From Bacteroidia bacterium (GTDB lineage Bacteria; Bacteroidota; Bacteroidia; SpSt-205): DNA of 64,000 bases. This document shows, in pieces, positions 19,670 to 29,074 of the stretch. The stretch lies in assembly GCA_026003215.1 (NCBI GenBank), contig BPGV01000001.1:337570-401569 (forward strand). The letters run 5' to 3'. The notes under the pieces are model-generated. The model saw only the letters and a list, made by a program, of their open reading frames with translations. It was not told the origin of the DNA and searched no databases. Both the position numbers and the translations under genes were made by a program. Numbering within the stretch: the first letter of the stretch is position 1; each line of letters starts with the position of its first letter.

Positions 19670-21298
19670 GGAGTTTAGCGGGAAGGGGGGAAAAGCGGCG
19701 GCATTCAGGAGCAAATCAGGGGGCAGTAATCCTTTTTGTAAAACAGCTAAGCCATTTTTCCAATAGGATAGTTCCTGTACGGAGTGAGCATCGGTCGTGA
19801 GGATTACACGCACGCCGAGTTCTGCGGCTCGGCGCACCCACCGCCAATCAATCTCCATGCGATAGGGATTAGCGTTAAACTCAATCGCTATGCCCCGCTC
19901 AGCACACACTTTGAGGATACGCTCTTCTTCAATAGGGTAGCCGGGGCGGGCGCGCAGTAGCCGGCCAGTCCAGTGCCCCAATACGCGCACGTAGGGGTTT
20001 CCCAACGCAGTAAGCAATCGCTGCGTGGCCTCTTCTCGGCTCATCCGAAGCTTTTCATGCACAGAAGCCACAATAAAATCGAGTCTCCTCCAAATAGCTT
20101 CTTCATAATCTACCCGCCCATCAGGTAAAATATCCGCTTCAATCCCCCTAAGCAATAAGAACGTCCCCTTATAAGAGGCATTCAGGCGAGCTATTTCTTC
20201 GCCCTGCTGGGCTAAGCGTTCGGGGGAAAGTCCACCGGCGTAGGCTGCTCGCTCACTATGATCAGCAATCCCGAGCCACTTCCACCCCATCTGCTGGGCT
20301 GTGGTAGCCATGGCTTCCAGGCTATCCCGCCCATCGGAGTACGTGGTATGCACATGCACAGACCCACGCACATGGGCTTCCGTGAGCGGCTCGGGGAGCT
20401 TCCCCGCCAAAGCTAAATCCACAATATCTGGCCAATCGCGCCACGCCGGCAAAATATAGGGTAAGCCTGCCCGAAAAAAGAGTGCCTCTTCTGTAGCAGG
20501 TATTTCCTTTACCTGGCTGAAAAGCCGCTGCAGTTTTTGCCGGTTTTCTTCTGAGAATCCTTCTAAGGCAAGGGTTTCTACCCAATGCTTGTCTGGGATA
20601 AGGTGTAGTTCTATGGGAAAGTCAGAGTGCTTGAGGCGGGTGGATTCTATGAGCTGCCAGCCGGCTTCCCTTGCATGGTCTTTTTGAGAAGCGGGAAGGG
20701 CGCCTTCAATGTGACTAAGTAAAGGCCATGCCCGACGCAACGCTCCCAAAGGCACCACCATAATGCCTCTCTCCCGCAGGGCATGAACGGCTTCTATCCA
20801 TAGGGCTTGCGCTTCCTGCAAAAGCCACTGATGAGCGGTGCTGCGGTAAAACTGAATACTTTCCTCTACTTTCTTGAGAAGGGCCGGCCCCCAGCCAGCA
20901 AGGTTTTGCAGTTTGCCACGAGCTATGGCCTGGTCCAAAGCATCTATGGAGGTAATGCGGGCTTCTTTCCACAGCTGGTGTATGCGCTTAGGGCCCAGCC
21001 CTGGCAGCCGCCGCAGCTCCAGAAGGCTATCGGGGACTTCAGCCCGAAGTTCTTCTAAGAGGGGTACGGTGCTATTTTCATAAAGCCCCACTGCGGTATT
21101 GAGTAACCCTTCCCCAATCCCCGGCTGCCCGTGTAGCGCCCGGATAAGCGCCTCCGCAGAAGCCCACGCCGTTTCCGGCAACCGACTAAGGGTATCCCAT
21201 AGCTTCTTATAGGCTTGTATGCGAAAGGATTGCGGTTCTCGTAACTCTAATCGCACGATAAGCTCCTCTAAAGCTTCCAAAACGGCGGCCGAACGCAT
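19667..21298 (-). CDS. PolX-family protein, degenerate polymerase, intact PHP
   Basis: A 543-residue PolX: helix-hairpin-helix repeats (LPGLGPKRIHQLW; LAGWGPALLKKVEE), a Pol beta-like region and a C-terminal PHP exonuclease. The PHP metal motifs are present: SVHVHTTYSDG, GIEADIL, ASVHEK, LGHWTGRLL, TTDAHS. The palm motif, normally G-S-x-R-R...G-D-I-D, reads GALRRAWPLLSHIEGAL, so both aspartates are lost, and the third Asp strand reads IELHLI. I infer 3'-5' exonuclease activity without polymerisation. ATG 21298 is chosen, 7 nt after the SDR stop; an upstream start at 21343 would overlap that gene. Confidence 0.85.
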   Translation of the reverse strand: MRSAAVLEALEELIVRLELREPQSFRIQAYKKLWDTLSRLPETAWASAEALIRALHGQPGIGEGLLNTAVGLYENSTVPLLEELRAEVPDSLLELRRLPGLGPKRIHQLWKEARITSIDALDQAIARGKLQNLAGWGPALLKKVEESIQFYRSTAHQWLLQEAQALWIEAVHALRERGIMVVPLGALRRAWPLLSHIEGALPASQKDHAREAGWQLIESTRLKHSDFPIELHLIPDKHWVETLALEGFSEENRQKLQRLFSQVKEIPATEEALFFRAGLPYILPAWRDWPDIVDLALAGKLPEPLTEAHVRGSVHVHTTYSDGRDSLEAMATTAQQMGWKWLGIADHSERAAYAGGLSPERLAQQGEEIARLNASYKGTFLLLRGIEADILPDGRVDYEEAIWRRLDFIVASVHEKLRMSREEATQRLLTALGNPYVRVLGHWTGRLLRARPGYPIEEERILKVCAERGIAIEFNANPYRMEIDWRWVRRAAELGVRVILTTDAHSVQELSYWKNGLAVLQKGLLPPDLLLNAAAFPPFPLNS

Positions 21299-21305
21299 AT
21301 ATTGG

Positions 21306-22154
21306 TCAAGTGCTCCCGCGAGTGGCTTCTTTGAGGGCGGCAAAAGCTGCTTTGAGGGTTTCCCTATCGGCTACCTGCGCCAGGTAGTTAAACATGGCTC
21401 CTTGAAGCCGCTCCGCTCCATCAATAGGGATTACGGCGCCGGTGAGATAGGGCGCAAGGTCAGAAAGCAAGAAAGCCGCTAAGGCGCCCAACTCCTCGGG
21501 ACGACCATAGCGCTTGGTCGGCAGACGGTTTTTGTACATCTCTTCAAAGTTTGCATTCGGCATAAGGCGTGACCAGGCGCCTTCAGTAGGAAAAGGCCCC
21601 GGCGCGATAGCATTTACTCGGATATGGTAGGGGGCCCATTCATATGCGAGGGAGAGGGTAAGCGCCTGTACCCCTGCCTTAGCCGCTGCGGAAGGAAGCA
21701 CAAACGCACAGCCCGTATCCGTATAAGTGGTGACGATATTCAGGATGTGCCCCGGCCGACGATGTTCTATCCAATACGCGCCTGCCCACCGGCTCACATG
21801 AAAGGTGCCCGTAAGCACAATATCCACCACCGCCCGAAAGGCCCGAGGCGATAGGGTCTCTGAGGCAGCTAAGAAGTTTCCGGCCGCATTATTGACCACA
21901 GCATCTATTTTACCTAAATCATTTACGACCCTTTCCAGGAAGGCAGAGACACTTTCCCACTCTCGCACATCACAGGGGTAAGCATGTACCGCAGGACCGA
22001 GTTCCTGAGCTGTAGCTTCTATGATGGCCTGGCGACGCCCACATATAGCCACTTGCGCACCACAGGCCGCGAAAGTCTTGGCCATAGCTTTGCCTAAACC
22101 GGTACCGCCCCCAGTGACGACGATAACTTTACCTGTCAAATCTACTTGCAGCAT
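21306..22154 (-). CDS. 2,4-dienoyl-CoA reductase-like SDR
   Basis: A 282-residue SDR with cofactor turn GGGTGLGKAM, VNNAAGNFLA and the segment ending PSAAAKAGVQAL. The Ser/Lys arrangement P-S-A-x-A-K-A-G is that of NADPH-dependent 2,4-dienoyl-CoA reductases (DECR type) rather than Y-x-x-x-K dehydrogenases. Such enzymes reduce dienoyl-CoA intermediates when unsaturated fatty acids are degraded. The gap to the LysM gene is 5 nt, within the seven-gene operon. The exact substrate is not certain. Confidence 0.83.
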   Translation of the reverse strand: MLQVDLTGKVIVVTGGGTGLGKAMAKTFAACGAQVAICGRRQAIIEATAQELGPAVHAYPCDVREWESVSAFLERVVNDLGKIDAVVNNAAGNFLAASETLSPRAFRAVVDIVLTGTFHVSRWAGAYWIEHRRPGHILNIVTTYTDTGCAFVLPSAAAKAGVQALTLSLAYEWAPYHIRVNAIAPGPFPTEGAWSRLMPNANFEEMYKNRLPTKRYGRPEELGALAAFLLSDLAPYLTGAVIPIDGAERLQGAMFNYLAQVADRETLKAAFAALKEATRGST

Positions 22155-22159
22155 AGTTT

Positions 22160-22996
22160 TTAGAAGTTATATTCCGGATTATCGCGCGAAAAATCTTTAT
22201 CTGTGAGGGCTGGATCCACTTCCACCTTATAATACTCGTAACGCTCATAGATCCCATTTTCATCCTCCACCTCCACCACTAAGGGAATATGTCGCTCACT
22301 ATCTACAGTGAGCCGTATAACCTTTCCGTAATCTGAAGGTACTTTAAGCACTTGTCCCGGCTTGAGAGAAACATTTGGGCTTTTGAAGCCATTCAGCTCC
22401 ATGATTTTATACCAACCTACTTTGAGTTTATCGCCGATTCGGAAGAGATTATCTCCCGCCTGTACCGTATAGGTGGTAAGGGTATACTTTGGGGGAGTGA
22501 GGGTGAGCTTATGGCAGCGACGACCATCCCACACCAGGCTACCCTCATACCGCACCAACTGGGGTATTTGCCCTTTGTACCGCTCCCTCGCCGCCAGAAG
22601 AAGGGTGCGTATCTGGTCATACCCCACAGCAAAAATGGTCTGATGCTGATTCTCTAACACCATGTCTCCATGGGGGTCTAAGGTAACGGCTAAATAAGGA
22701 AAAGTATTAGGCTTTACTAAGAGGCGATTACTATTTTTTTCGGCGGGATAGAGGACCTCTACGCCTTTGCGCGGGCTATGTTGATACCCATACACCGCAA
22801 AAGGTCTGCGCCTGAGCTTGAAACGCATGTGTTCTAAAAGGAGCTTACCTTGGACTCGTTCATATTTTTTCAGCTCGTAGCGGAGCGTCTTTATCTCTCC
22901 CGTACGCTCTAACATGGTGTTGAGCAACGCTACGGGGTCCGGATTTTGCGCGAGAAGGCCGACCGCACCTAAAAGGCCCAAGTACTTACGCAGCAT
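22160..22996 (-). CDS. Exported DUF1571/LysM protein
   Basis: A 278-residue exported protein with a short signal peptide (YLGLLGAVGLLAQ). Residues 25-170 resemble DUF1571, a lipoprotein-carrier-like beta region (LRYELKKYERVQGKLL). A LysM domain follows at about 175-225 (YTVQAGDNLFRIGDKLKV, then LKPGQVLKVP), which binds peptidoglycan. It probably works at the periplasmic face of the wall. It overlaps the end of the ABC ATPase by 11 nt. Confidence 0.75.
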   Translation of the reverse strand: MLRKYLGLLGAVGLLAQNPDPVALLNTMLERTGEIKTLRYELKKYERVQGKLLLEHMRFKLRRRPFAVYGYQHSPRKGVEVLYPAEKNSNRLLVKPNTFPYLAVTLDPHGDMVLENQHQTIFAVGYDQIRTLLLAARERYKGQIPQLVRYEGSLVWDGRRCHKLTLTPPKYTLTTYTVQAGDNLFRIGDKLKVGWYKIMELNGFKSPNVSLKPGQVLKVPSDYGKVIRLTVDSERHIPLVVEVEDENGIYERYEYYKVEVDPALTDKDFSRDNPEYNF

Positions 22997-23603
22997 ACGC
23001 CGCTAAAGATACGACCTGCGAAAAAAGCGCAGCCTCTGCAGGGTCATTTGTCGCACAGAGAAGTATCCGCTCTGGATAAGCTTCTTGGGCCTTAAGAGCT
23101 TCCCAGACAATAGATTTATATCTATGGTCTAAAAAAGCGGTCGGTTCATCTAAAAGTACGAGGCCTTTGTGCATGGATAAAGCCAACCCCACCATAAGCC
23201 GATGACGCATACCTGAAGAGAGCGTATAGAGCGGGGCTTTGCGAGGCAAGTCTTCTACAAGCGTGGGGACGGGCTGTATCAGGGCGCCTTTCCACCTAAG
23301 CACATCGGAAAGCACATCTTCTACCCGTAGATCAGGCGGTGGCTGCACATGAGGGGACTGCCAGAAAAACCCATATACCGATGGAAGAGATAAGCACGGT
23401 GTACCGTGTATGGTATAGCATATTTTCCCCTCGGAGGGCATCTTATATCCTGCCAGAAGGGCTAAAAGAGAGGACTTGCCACTGCCGTTAGGTCCTGTGA
23501 CTGCCCAGGCTTGCCCTGCGCGTATATCCAACGAAATACCCCGAAAGAGCCACTTATTGCTGTACCTCAGTCCGAGATTCTCTACTTGGAGCCTTAGCGG
23601 CAT
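22986..23603 (-). CDS. ABC transporter ATPase subunit
   Basis: A compact 205-residue ATPase with P-loop GPNGSGKSSLLALLAG, Q-loop FFWQSPH, an ABC signature read as LSSGMRHRLMVGLAL and Walker B GLVLLDEPTAFLD. Its small size resembles CcmA-like subunits. No membrane partner is encoded beside it, so the substrate is unknown; the setting in a lipid A operon suggests an envelope role. ATG 23603 lies inside the 3' end of lpxC/fabZ (50-nt overlap). Confidence 0.82.
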   Translation of the reverse strand: MPLRLQVENLGLRYSNKWLFRGISLDIRAGQAWAVTGPNGSGKSSLLALLAGYKMPSEGKICYTIHGTPCLSLPSVYGFFWQSPHVQPPPDLRVEDVLSDVLRWKGALIQPVPTLVEDLPRKAPLYTLSSGMRHRLMVGLALSMHKGLVLLDEPTAFLDHRYKSIVWEALKAQEAYPERILLCATNDPAEAALFSQVVSLAAYAA

Positions 23604-25008
23604 AGGCCGTCTTGAGGGAACTTTTCGGCACGAGGCTGGCGGTAAGCTCGGCTTCACAGACGAGTTTATCTTCCACATACGCTTTGCCGGCCATCTTACA
23701 GATACCCCGCCGCAGCTGAAGCATATCTAACTTGAAAACCAACTGATCCCCCGGCACCACCGGCTTTTTGAAGCGAGCACCGTCTATCGCTAAGAAATAC
23801 ACCCAATAGTCTTGCGGATTTTCTACGATATTCAAAAAGAGTATGCCCCCTACTTGAGCCATGGCTTCCAAGATGAGCACGCCAGGCATAATGGGATTAT
23901 CCTCAAAGTGTCCGACAAAGAAGGGTTCATTTATGGTAACATTTTTTATACCTACGATGCTATCTTCACTAAAATGCGTAATCCTATCCACTAAAAGGAA
24001 AGGATAGCGATGGGGTAAGATTTGCCGGATAGCATGAATATCAAAGACGACCCCTCCCGGCGTAGGGGTTTTTTGGAAGCGTTGGATGATTTGCCGTTTT
24101 TGTATGAGCTTGTGGAGGGTACGAATAAAGGCGATATTCGCGGCATGGCCGGGACGCATAGCCATAATCTGGCCTCGTAAAGGCGCCCCTAAGAGCGCCA
24201 GATCCCCAATCAGGTCCAATAGCTTGTGGCGAGCAGGCTCATTATCAAAACGAAGCGGCGTGTTATTGAGGACGCCCTGTTCTACCACTTGTACATTGGG
24301 ATAGCCAAAGAGCGAACCGATACGTCTCAGTTCTTCAGGGGTATATTGCCTGTCTACAATGACGATAGCGTTATCCAGGGTGCCCCCCCGGATAAGACCC
24401 AACCTATGAAGCTCTTCCAGCTCATACAAAAGGCAAAAAGTACGGGCGGGGGCTATCTCTGTGGGAAAGTCTTCCCACCGCACCAAGGTAGCGGGCTGTA
24501 TCCCTAAAACCTGCGAGTTATAATCTACGATGACCGTAGCCCGAAAACCATCAAAAGGAAAAGCCGCAATATCTACCCCACGCTCTTTATCCTGATAATG
24601 CACCGGCTCCTCTATGTGGTAAAACTGCTGGGGCTCTTTTTGGGCCACAAGGCCTACCCGTTGAATAGCCTCTACAAAAGAAAGGGCACTCCCATCCAAG
24701 ATAGGAACTTCTGGCCCTTCTACTTCTATGCGCGCATTAGAAACGCCCATTCCAGAAAGAGCCGCCAAAAGGTGTTCCACCGTATGAATGCGTGCCTCCT
24801 CCTTCCCTAAAGTAGTAGAACGCATAAGATCCACCACGTACTCTACCCGAGCAGGTATCTCTACGGCGGGCGTGTAGTCGGTGCGTATAAACACATACCC
24901 GTAGTTTTCCGGCGCAGGTCGTACACGCAGACGGACACTCTCTCCTGTATGTAAGCCTATGCCTTCAAAAAAGAAATCTTCTTTAAGGGTGTGTTGTTTT
25001 TGGAACAT
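23554..25008 (-). CDS. lpxC/fabZ: Bifunctional LpxC/FabZ
   Basis: A 484-residue fusion typical of Bacteroidota. Residues 1-310 are LpxC, the zinc deacetylase of UDP-3-O-acyl-GlcNAc and the committed step of lipid A synthesis (HTVEHLLAALSGMGVSNA; FDNEPARHKLLDLIGDL). Residues 325-480 are FabZ, the 3-hydroxyacyl-ACP dehydratase (ILPHRYPFLLVDRI; GHFEDNPIMPGVLILEAMAQ). Joining the two may balance lipid A against phospholipid synthesis. It starts 5 nt after lpxD. No lpxA follows, unlike many relatives. Confidence 0.96.
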   Translation of the reverse strand: MFQKQHTLKEDFFFEGIGLHTGESVRLRVRPAPENYGYVFIRTDYTPAVEIPARVEYVVDLMRSTTLGKEEARIHTVEHLLAALSGMGVSNARIEVEGPEVPILDGSALSFVEAIQRVGLVAQKEPQQFYHIEEPVHYQDKERGVDIAAFPFDGFRATVIVDYNSQVLGIQPATLVRWEDFPTEIAPARTFCLLYELEELHRLGLIRGGTLDNAIVIVDRQYTPEELRRIGSLFGYPNVQVVEQGVLNNTPLRFDNEPARHKLLDLIGDLALLGAPLRGQIMAMRPGHAANIAFIRTLHKLIQKRQIIQRFQKTPTPGGVVFDIHAIRQILPHRYPFLLVDRITHFSEDSIVGIKNVTINEPFFVGHFEDNPIMPGVLILEAMAQVGGILFLNIVENPQDYWVYFLAIDGARFKKPVVPGDQLVFKLDMLQLRRGICKMAGKAYVEDKLVCEAELTASLVPKSSLKTAYAAKAPSRESRTEVQQ

Positions 25009-25013
25009 AGTTT

Positions 25014-26051
25014 CTACGGTTGAGATAAGGCTTTTTCCAACTCTCTGAGACGAGGATAGAGTTCAGGTAGTTTGCGCATAAGAGCCTCCATGAGGAGCTG
25101 CTGGCGCACTTCTTGGGCAGGGGCACCCCGCCAGGCTTTTCCTGGCACCAAAATAGACTTAGAAATACCGCTTTGAGCCGCGATAGAGGTATTATCGGCA
25201 ATATGGACGTGGTCGACAATACCGACTTGACCCCCAATCCGACAATAGGCCCCTATGGTAGAGCTTCCCGCAATACCCGTTTGGGCGGCGATGGCGGTAT
25301 GTGCGCCAATGCGTACATTATGGCCCACTTGGATAAGGTTATCTAACTTCACCCCGTGGGCCAAGTGCGTCGCCCCTAAGGTAGCCCTATCTACACACGT
25401 ATTAGCGCCTATTTCTACGTCATCTTCTATGACTACATGGCCGATTTGGGGTATACGTTCATAAGGACGATTTTCCCCTTTGTAGAAACCAAACCCATCT
25501 GCCCCGATAATAGCCCCTGGATGGACAATACAGTTTCGCCCTATCTTGGTGCCGGGCATAATCACTGCGTGCGGATAAACAACCGTCCCTGCGCCTATCT
25601 CCACCTCAGGCCCGATATACGCAAAAGGAAATATCCATACACTCTCCGCTATGTGACTTCGCTCTCCTACATAGGCAAAAGCACCTATGTAGCTTTTTTC
25701 AGATACTACGGCCGTAGGATGTATAAAAGCTTGGGCCTCCCGTCCCCACCCAGGGAGGGAAGGGGCCTTATAGCGCTGAACCAACATATAAAAAGCCTGC
25801 TCGGGCTTATCTACATAAATCCACGTAGGACCTGGGGGAAGGGGATGCTTAGGTTTATATTGAGGCGAAAGAAGCACCACACCCGCTTGTGTAGCGTACA
25901 ACTCATTTTCATACCGCGGGTCAGCAAAAAAAGCTATGTCGGTCTCTTGGGCTTCCCCTAAGCGGGCAAAACCCGTGAGCCACTTCTCCTGAAGGCCTTC
26001 TACATGGCGGGCCTGCACCAGCTGAGCTATTTCTTGAGGTGTCAGCTTCAT
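25014..26051 (-). CDS. lpxD: UDP-3-O-acylglucosamine N-acyltransferase
   Basis: A 345-residue LpxD. The N-terminal uridine-binding domain (about 1-100) is followed by a left-handed beta helix of hexapeptide repeats ([20 protein letters not shown]) and a C-terminal helix. The active site region contains [13 protein letters not shown], with the catalytic His. It adds the second 3-hydroxyacyl chain in lipid A synthesis. It shares ATGA with the upstream ftcD gene. Confidence 0.95.
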   Translation of the reverse strand: MKLTPQEIAQLVQARHVEGLQEKWLTGFARLGEAQETDIAFFADPRYENELYATQAGVVLLSPQYKPKHPLPPGPTWIYVDKPEQAFYMLVQRYKAPSLPGWGREAQAFIHPTAVVSEKSYIGAFAYVGERSHIAESVWIFPFAYIGPEVEIGAGTVVYPHAVIMPGTKIGRNCIVHPGAIIGADGFGFYKGENRPYERIPQIGHVVIEDDVEIGANTCVDRATLGATHLAHGVKLDNLIQVGHNVRIGAHTAIAAQTGIAGSSTIGAYCRIGGQVGIVDHVHIADNTSIAAQSGISKSILVPGKAWRGAPAQEVRQQLLMEALMRKLPELYPRLRELEKALSQP

Positions 26052-27508
26052 ATACGCACCTTATTGAGTATTTCTTCTCGGAAAAATCGCCCTTGGAGCT
26101 CTATATCATGCTTCTCCTGCTCAAAACTCACAGACCCATTTTGAAAAGGCACATAAGCCGCAGCTAAACTCTCTATCGCTCCGTGAAATAACTCTACCAA
26201 GAGAGGCAGTTGAGGGGCCCTATCTACGGCGAGCGATTCAGATATCTGTCTCAATAGCGCGAAACCTCGTAAAACCCTTTTTGAAAGCTGCCTAAGTAGC
26301 TCTACATCTACGGGATTATTACGCAGGAAACTCAGCGTATCTTGCAGGAGTTGCATGTATTCTCCATGAGCAAAAGCATGTCGCGCAGGCAGCCCCGCTG
26401 AGATACGGGCTGCCACACTCAAAGCCAAAGCCGCTTGTACTACCACCGACAAAACAGGAGAAAGGGCCTTTTCTTTATCCGCAAAATGCCAGAGAAGCTC
26501 CCGCAACGAAAGCTCTCCCATATCCGAGGCCAATTCTTCTGCTGGACCAAAAACCCATTCAGGTAGGCGCTCCTCAGGACGGAAACCTTCTACCATAAGA
26601 GAACGAAGCGCTACTTTCACCAGCTCTTCAGGAGAAACCCCTTCGACTTTTTCTCCCATCCGACTAAGGAAATAGCGGCCTGCTTCGATGAGGGCCCACT
26701 CCGGCACTATGCCGATAATCTCGGTACCTGTCACGCGCACACCTTGGGTTCGGGCGATTTCCTCAACAGCCTCAAATGCTGCATGCAGGGGCGTTTGCCG
26801 TAGATTCGTAATATTCAAACTCACTTGAGCAAACCCTAACTCGGGCAAAAACCACCCTATGGCTTGCACATGCGGAATACCCCCCTCTTTTTCCCGCACT
26901 TTCTGCGCAATCTGATGCGCTATCGCCTCAGAGCGCGTATTGAGAGTAAGGTTAAAAGCCGCAATATAATCTCTTACCCCTATCACAGTCGCGCCTATAC
27001 GAGGATTAGGCACTACTGGCCCAAAGTCTGGGGTCCATTGCGGATCTTTAAGCTTTTCTGCCAGCTTTTCGTATCCTCCCTTACGAATGTCGGGCAAGCG
27101 CCGACGCTGCTCCACCCGCGCCGACTCTGCATACAAATAGACCGGCAGCCGAAAAGTGTCGCCTATCTCCCGAGCAAAACGCTCTACCTCAGCCTTAAGC
27201 CATTCCCTCTCCACACCCCGGTAAGGCGTAAAAGGACATACATCCACGGCCCCAATACGCGGATGGGCCCCCTGATGCTGACGCATGTCTATGTGCTTGA
27301 GAGCTACCTCGTAAGCGGCACGGGCTGCCTGAAAGACCGCTTCGGGTGGCCCGCCAAAAGCTACCACTGTACGATTCACGGTGAAACCCCGATCCACCCC
27401 CAAAACCTTTATGCCCTCCACACCCTGAATAGCCCCCACGATAGCCCCTATGACTTCCTCGCGCCGCCCTTCGCTAAAATTAGGCGTACACAGAAGCACC
27501 GGCTCCAT
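26048..27508 (-). CDS. ftcD: FtcD-like formimidoyltransferase, degenerate C-domain
   Basis: A 486-residue protein. Residues 1-300 form a glutamate formimidoyltransferase ([42 protein letters not shown]), the last step of histidine degradation, moving a formimino group to tetrahydrofolate. Residues about 325-486 align with the all-helical cyclodeaminase, but the P-G-G-G-S loop is replaced ([15 protein letters not shown]), so that activity is doubtful. No other histidine-degradation gene is nearby. ATG 27508 heads the seven-gene operon and follows a -7 box by 5 nt. Confidence 0.85.
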   Translation of the reverse strand: MEPVLLCTPNFSEGRREEVIGAIVGAIQGVEGIKVLGVDRGFTVNRTVVAFGGPPEAVFQAARAAYEVALKHIDMRQHQGAHPRIGAVDVCPFTPYRGVEREWLKAEVERFAREIGDTFRLPVYLYAESARVEQRRRLPDIRKGGYEKLAEKLKDPQWTPDFGPVVPNPRIGATVIGVRDYIAAFNLTLNTRSEAIAHQIAQKVREKEGGIPHVQAIGWFLPELGFAQVSLNITNLRQTPLHAAFEAVEEIARTQGVRVTGTEIIGIVPEWALIEAGRYFLSRMGEKVEGVSPEELVKVALRSLMVEGFRPEERLPEWVFGPAEELASDMGELSLRELLWHFADKEKALSPVLSVVVQAALALSVAARISAGLPARHAFAHGEYMQLLQDTLSFLRNNPVDVELLRQLSKRVLRGFALLRQISESLAVDRAPQLPLLVELFHGAIESLAAAYVPFQNGSVSFEQEKHDIELQGRFFREEILNKVRI

Positions 27509-27513
27509 GCAGG

Positions 27514-27521
27514 CAAACTTA
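27514..27521 (-). promoter_or_regulatory. -7 box of the ftcD-lpx operon
   Basis: TAAGTTTG matches TAnnTTTG and ends 5 nt before ATG 27508. No comparable box was noted between the following six genes. Confidence 0.6.
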
Positions 27522-27537
27522 CAAAATCTCCTTCCGC

Positions 27538-29073
27538 TTAGAGACGGAAGCCCAGCACTAAAATATCATCTACTTGGGGATATTCCCCTTTCCACCCATC
27601 CAGTTCTACCACCAAGGCCTCCGCCTGAGCCTCAGCGGAAAGCGACGCTATCTGCCGTAAAAAGCGTTTAAAACGCTTCGCCATGTATTTTTTCCCGTGC
27701 GGCCCCCCAAACTGGTCCGCATACCCATCCGAAGCTGCATACACCCACGTCCCCGGCGGAAGGTCCAGAACATGCAGCGTAAAAAATAGCTCCGCCGGCG
27801 CGGAGGCCCCCCCTATACCCCGCCGATCGGCTTCTACTTCTACTATCTCGGCTTCGCCGGGATACGCCAGCCACAAAGGCCTATTCGCGCCGGCATACCA
27901 AAGCTGCTGAGTGCCCTTGTCATACACCATGAGCGCGATATCCATACCATCCTGGGAGGTAGCCCCCGGGACATCCTGCCGTAAAGCCCGACGAATAAGG
28001 CGGTGCGTCGCCGCCAAAATAGCATCGGGCTGCGTATGCCCCTCTACCAAAAGCGCTTGCGTCAGCATCGCCGAGGAAATCATCGTCATAAGCGCCCCCG
28101 GCACCCCGTGCCCCGTACAATCAGCCGCAGCAATATAAACCTTCTCCTCGCGCACTTGAAACCAATAAAAATCCCCACTCACCACATCTCTGGGACGCCA
28201 AAAGACAAAACTTTCTGACAGATGCTCGCGCATCTGCGCCACAGAAGCTACCATCCCTTGTTGGATACGAGCCGCATACTGCAAGCTCTCCTGTATGTCT
28301 CGGTTTTTTTGCTCTATGATGCGATAGGCTTCCTCCAGCTGGCGCTTGCTTTGTTCGATGAGGTTTTTCTCGTACTCAGCCCGTTCTCGCTCTATGGCGA
28401 GGCGCAAAGCTGTGGCTTCTTTTTCGCGGCGCTGTGCCTCTTCCCGCTGGCGGTCAGTGACATCCCGGAGCGTCAGGAGGTACCCCCCAATCATGGCGTC
28501 AGAAAAAAGCGGCTGCCCTACGGCCTCGTAATACCGCCAGTTGCCCTCCCGATGCTGCAGCCGCACCGTAAAGAAAGCCGAACTCTGCCGTAGTAAAGCC
28601 GTCTCTACCAAAGCCCGGTCTTCTGGATGCACATACTCCCGCAGAAATGTTCCTTCCATTTGGCCCGGCGCATAACCCAATACCCGCTGACTGGAAGGGC
28701 TAACATATTCCACCCGTCCCTCCTTGCTCAAAATCAAAAACACATCCGACGCATACTGTATCAGGGCCTTGTAGCGCCCTTCCAACCGAAGCACCTCCTC
28801 ACGCGCTTTTAGGACCACCTCTTCTTTATAGCGGTGCGTCCCCGTTAAGAAGCGCCACGCTGCGTAGCCCCCCCCTACCGCCAATGCTCCCCATACTCCA
28901 GCAAGCAGCCCTCCGCGCCAATCAAAACTCAACATCAGCGATGAGAATATCCCGACAAGACCTATCCCTCCCACTATGCCTATGAGCCACCAAGCCCACT
29001 TTGTGGGCTGAGGCAGGGAAGAACGTCCTTCGGGGCGCATCGCAGCTAAAACCACGGCCATTTCCCGAGCCAT
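27538..29073 (-). CDS. PAS/SpoIIE-type PP2C phosphatase
   Basis: A 511-residue membrane signalling protein. Two N-terminal membrane segments (about residues 27-75) precede a PAS domain (about 100-215; FLILSKEGRVEYVSPSSQ), a coiled coil (215-275) and a SpoIIE/RsbU phosphatase domain. The metal motifs are RDVVSGDFYWF, AAADCTGHGVPGALMT and ASDGYADQFGG. Such enzymes dephosphorylate anti-anti-sigma factors or similar proteins. It starts 1 nt after the PorP/SprF gene and may share its mRNA. Its target is not visible here. Confidence 0.88.
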   Translation of the reverse strand: MAREMAVVLAAMRPEGRSSLPQPTKWAWWLIGIVGGIGLVGIFSSLMLSFDWRGGLLAGVWGALAVGGGYAAWRFLTGTHRYKEEVVLKAREEVLRLEGRYKALIQYASDVFLILSKEGRVEYVSPSSQRVLGYAPGQMEGTFLREYVHPEDRALVETALLRQSSAFFTVRLQHREGNWRYYEAVGQPLFSDAMIGGYLLTLRDVTDRQREEAQRREKEATALRLAIERERAEYEKNLIEQSKRQLEEAYRIIEQKNRDIQESLQYAARIQQGMVASVAQMREHLSESFVFWRPRDVVSGDFYWFQVREEKVYIAAADCTGHGVPGALMTMISSAMLTQALLVEGHTQPDAILAATHRLIRRALRQDVPGATSQDGMDIALMVYDKGTQQLWYAGANRPLWLAYPGEAEIVEVEADRRGIGGASAPAELFFTLHVLDLPPGTWVYAASDGYADQFGGPHGKKYMAKRFKRFLRQIASLSAEAQAEALVVELDGWKGEYPQVDDILVLGFRL

Positions 29074-29074
29074 A

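Noticed and set aside
25437-25961. Plus-strand frame opposite lpxD
   Set aside because: It mirrors the hexapeptide repeats of lpxD and has no independent support.
26864-27541. Long plus-strand frame opposite ftcD
   Set aside because: It is antisense to a well-supported gene and has no family-like sequence, promoter box or sensible composition.
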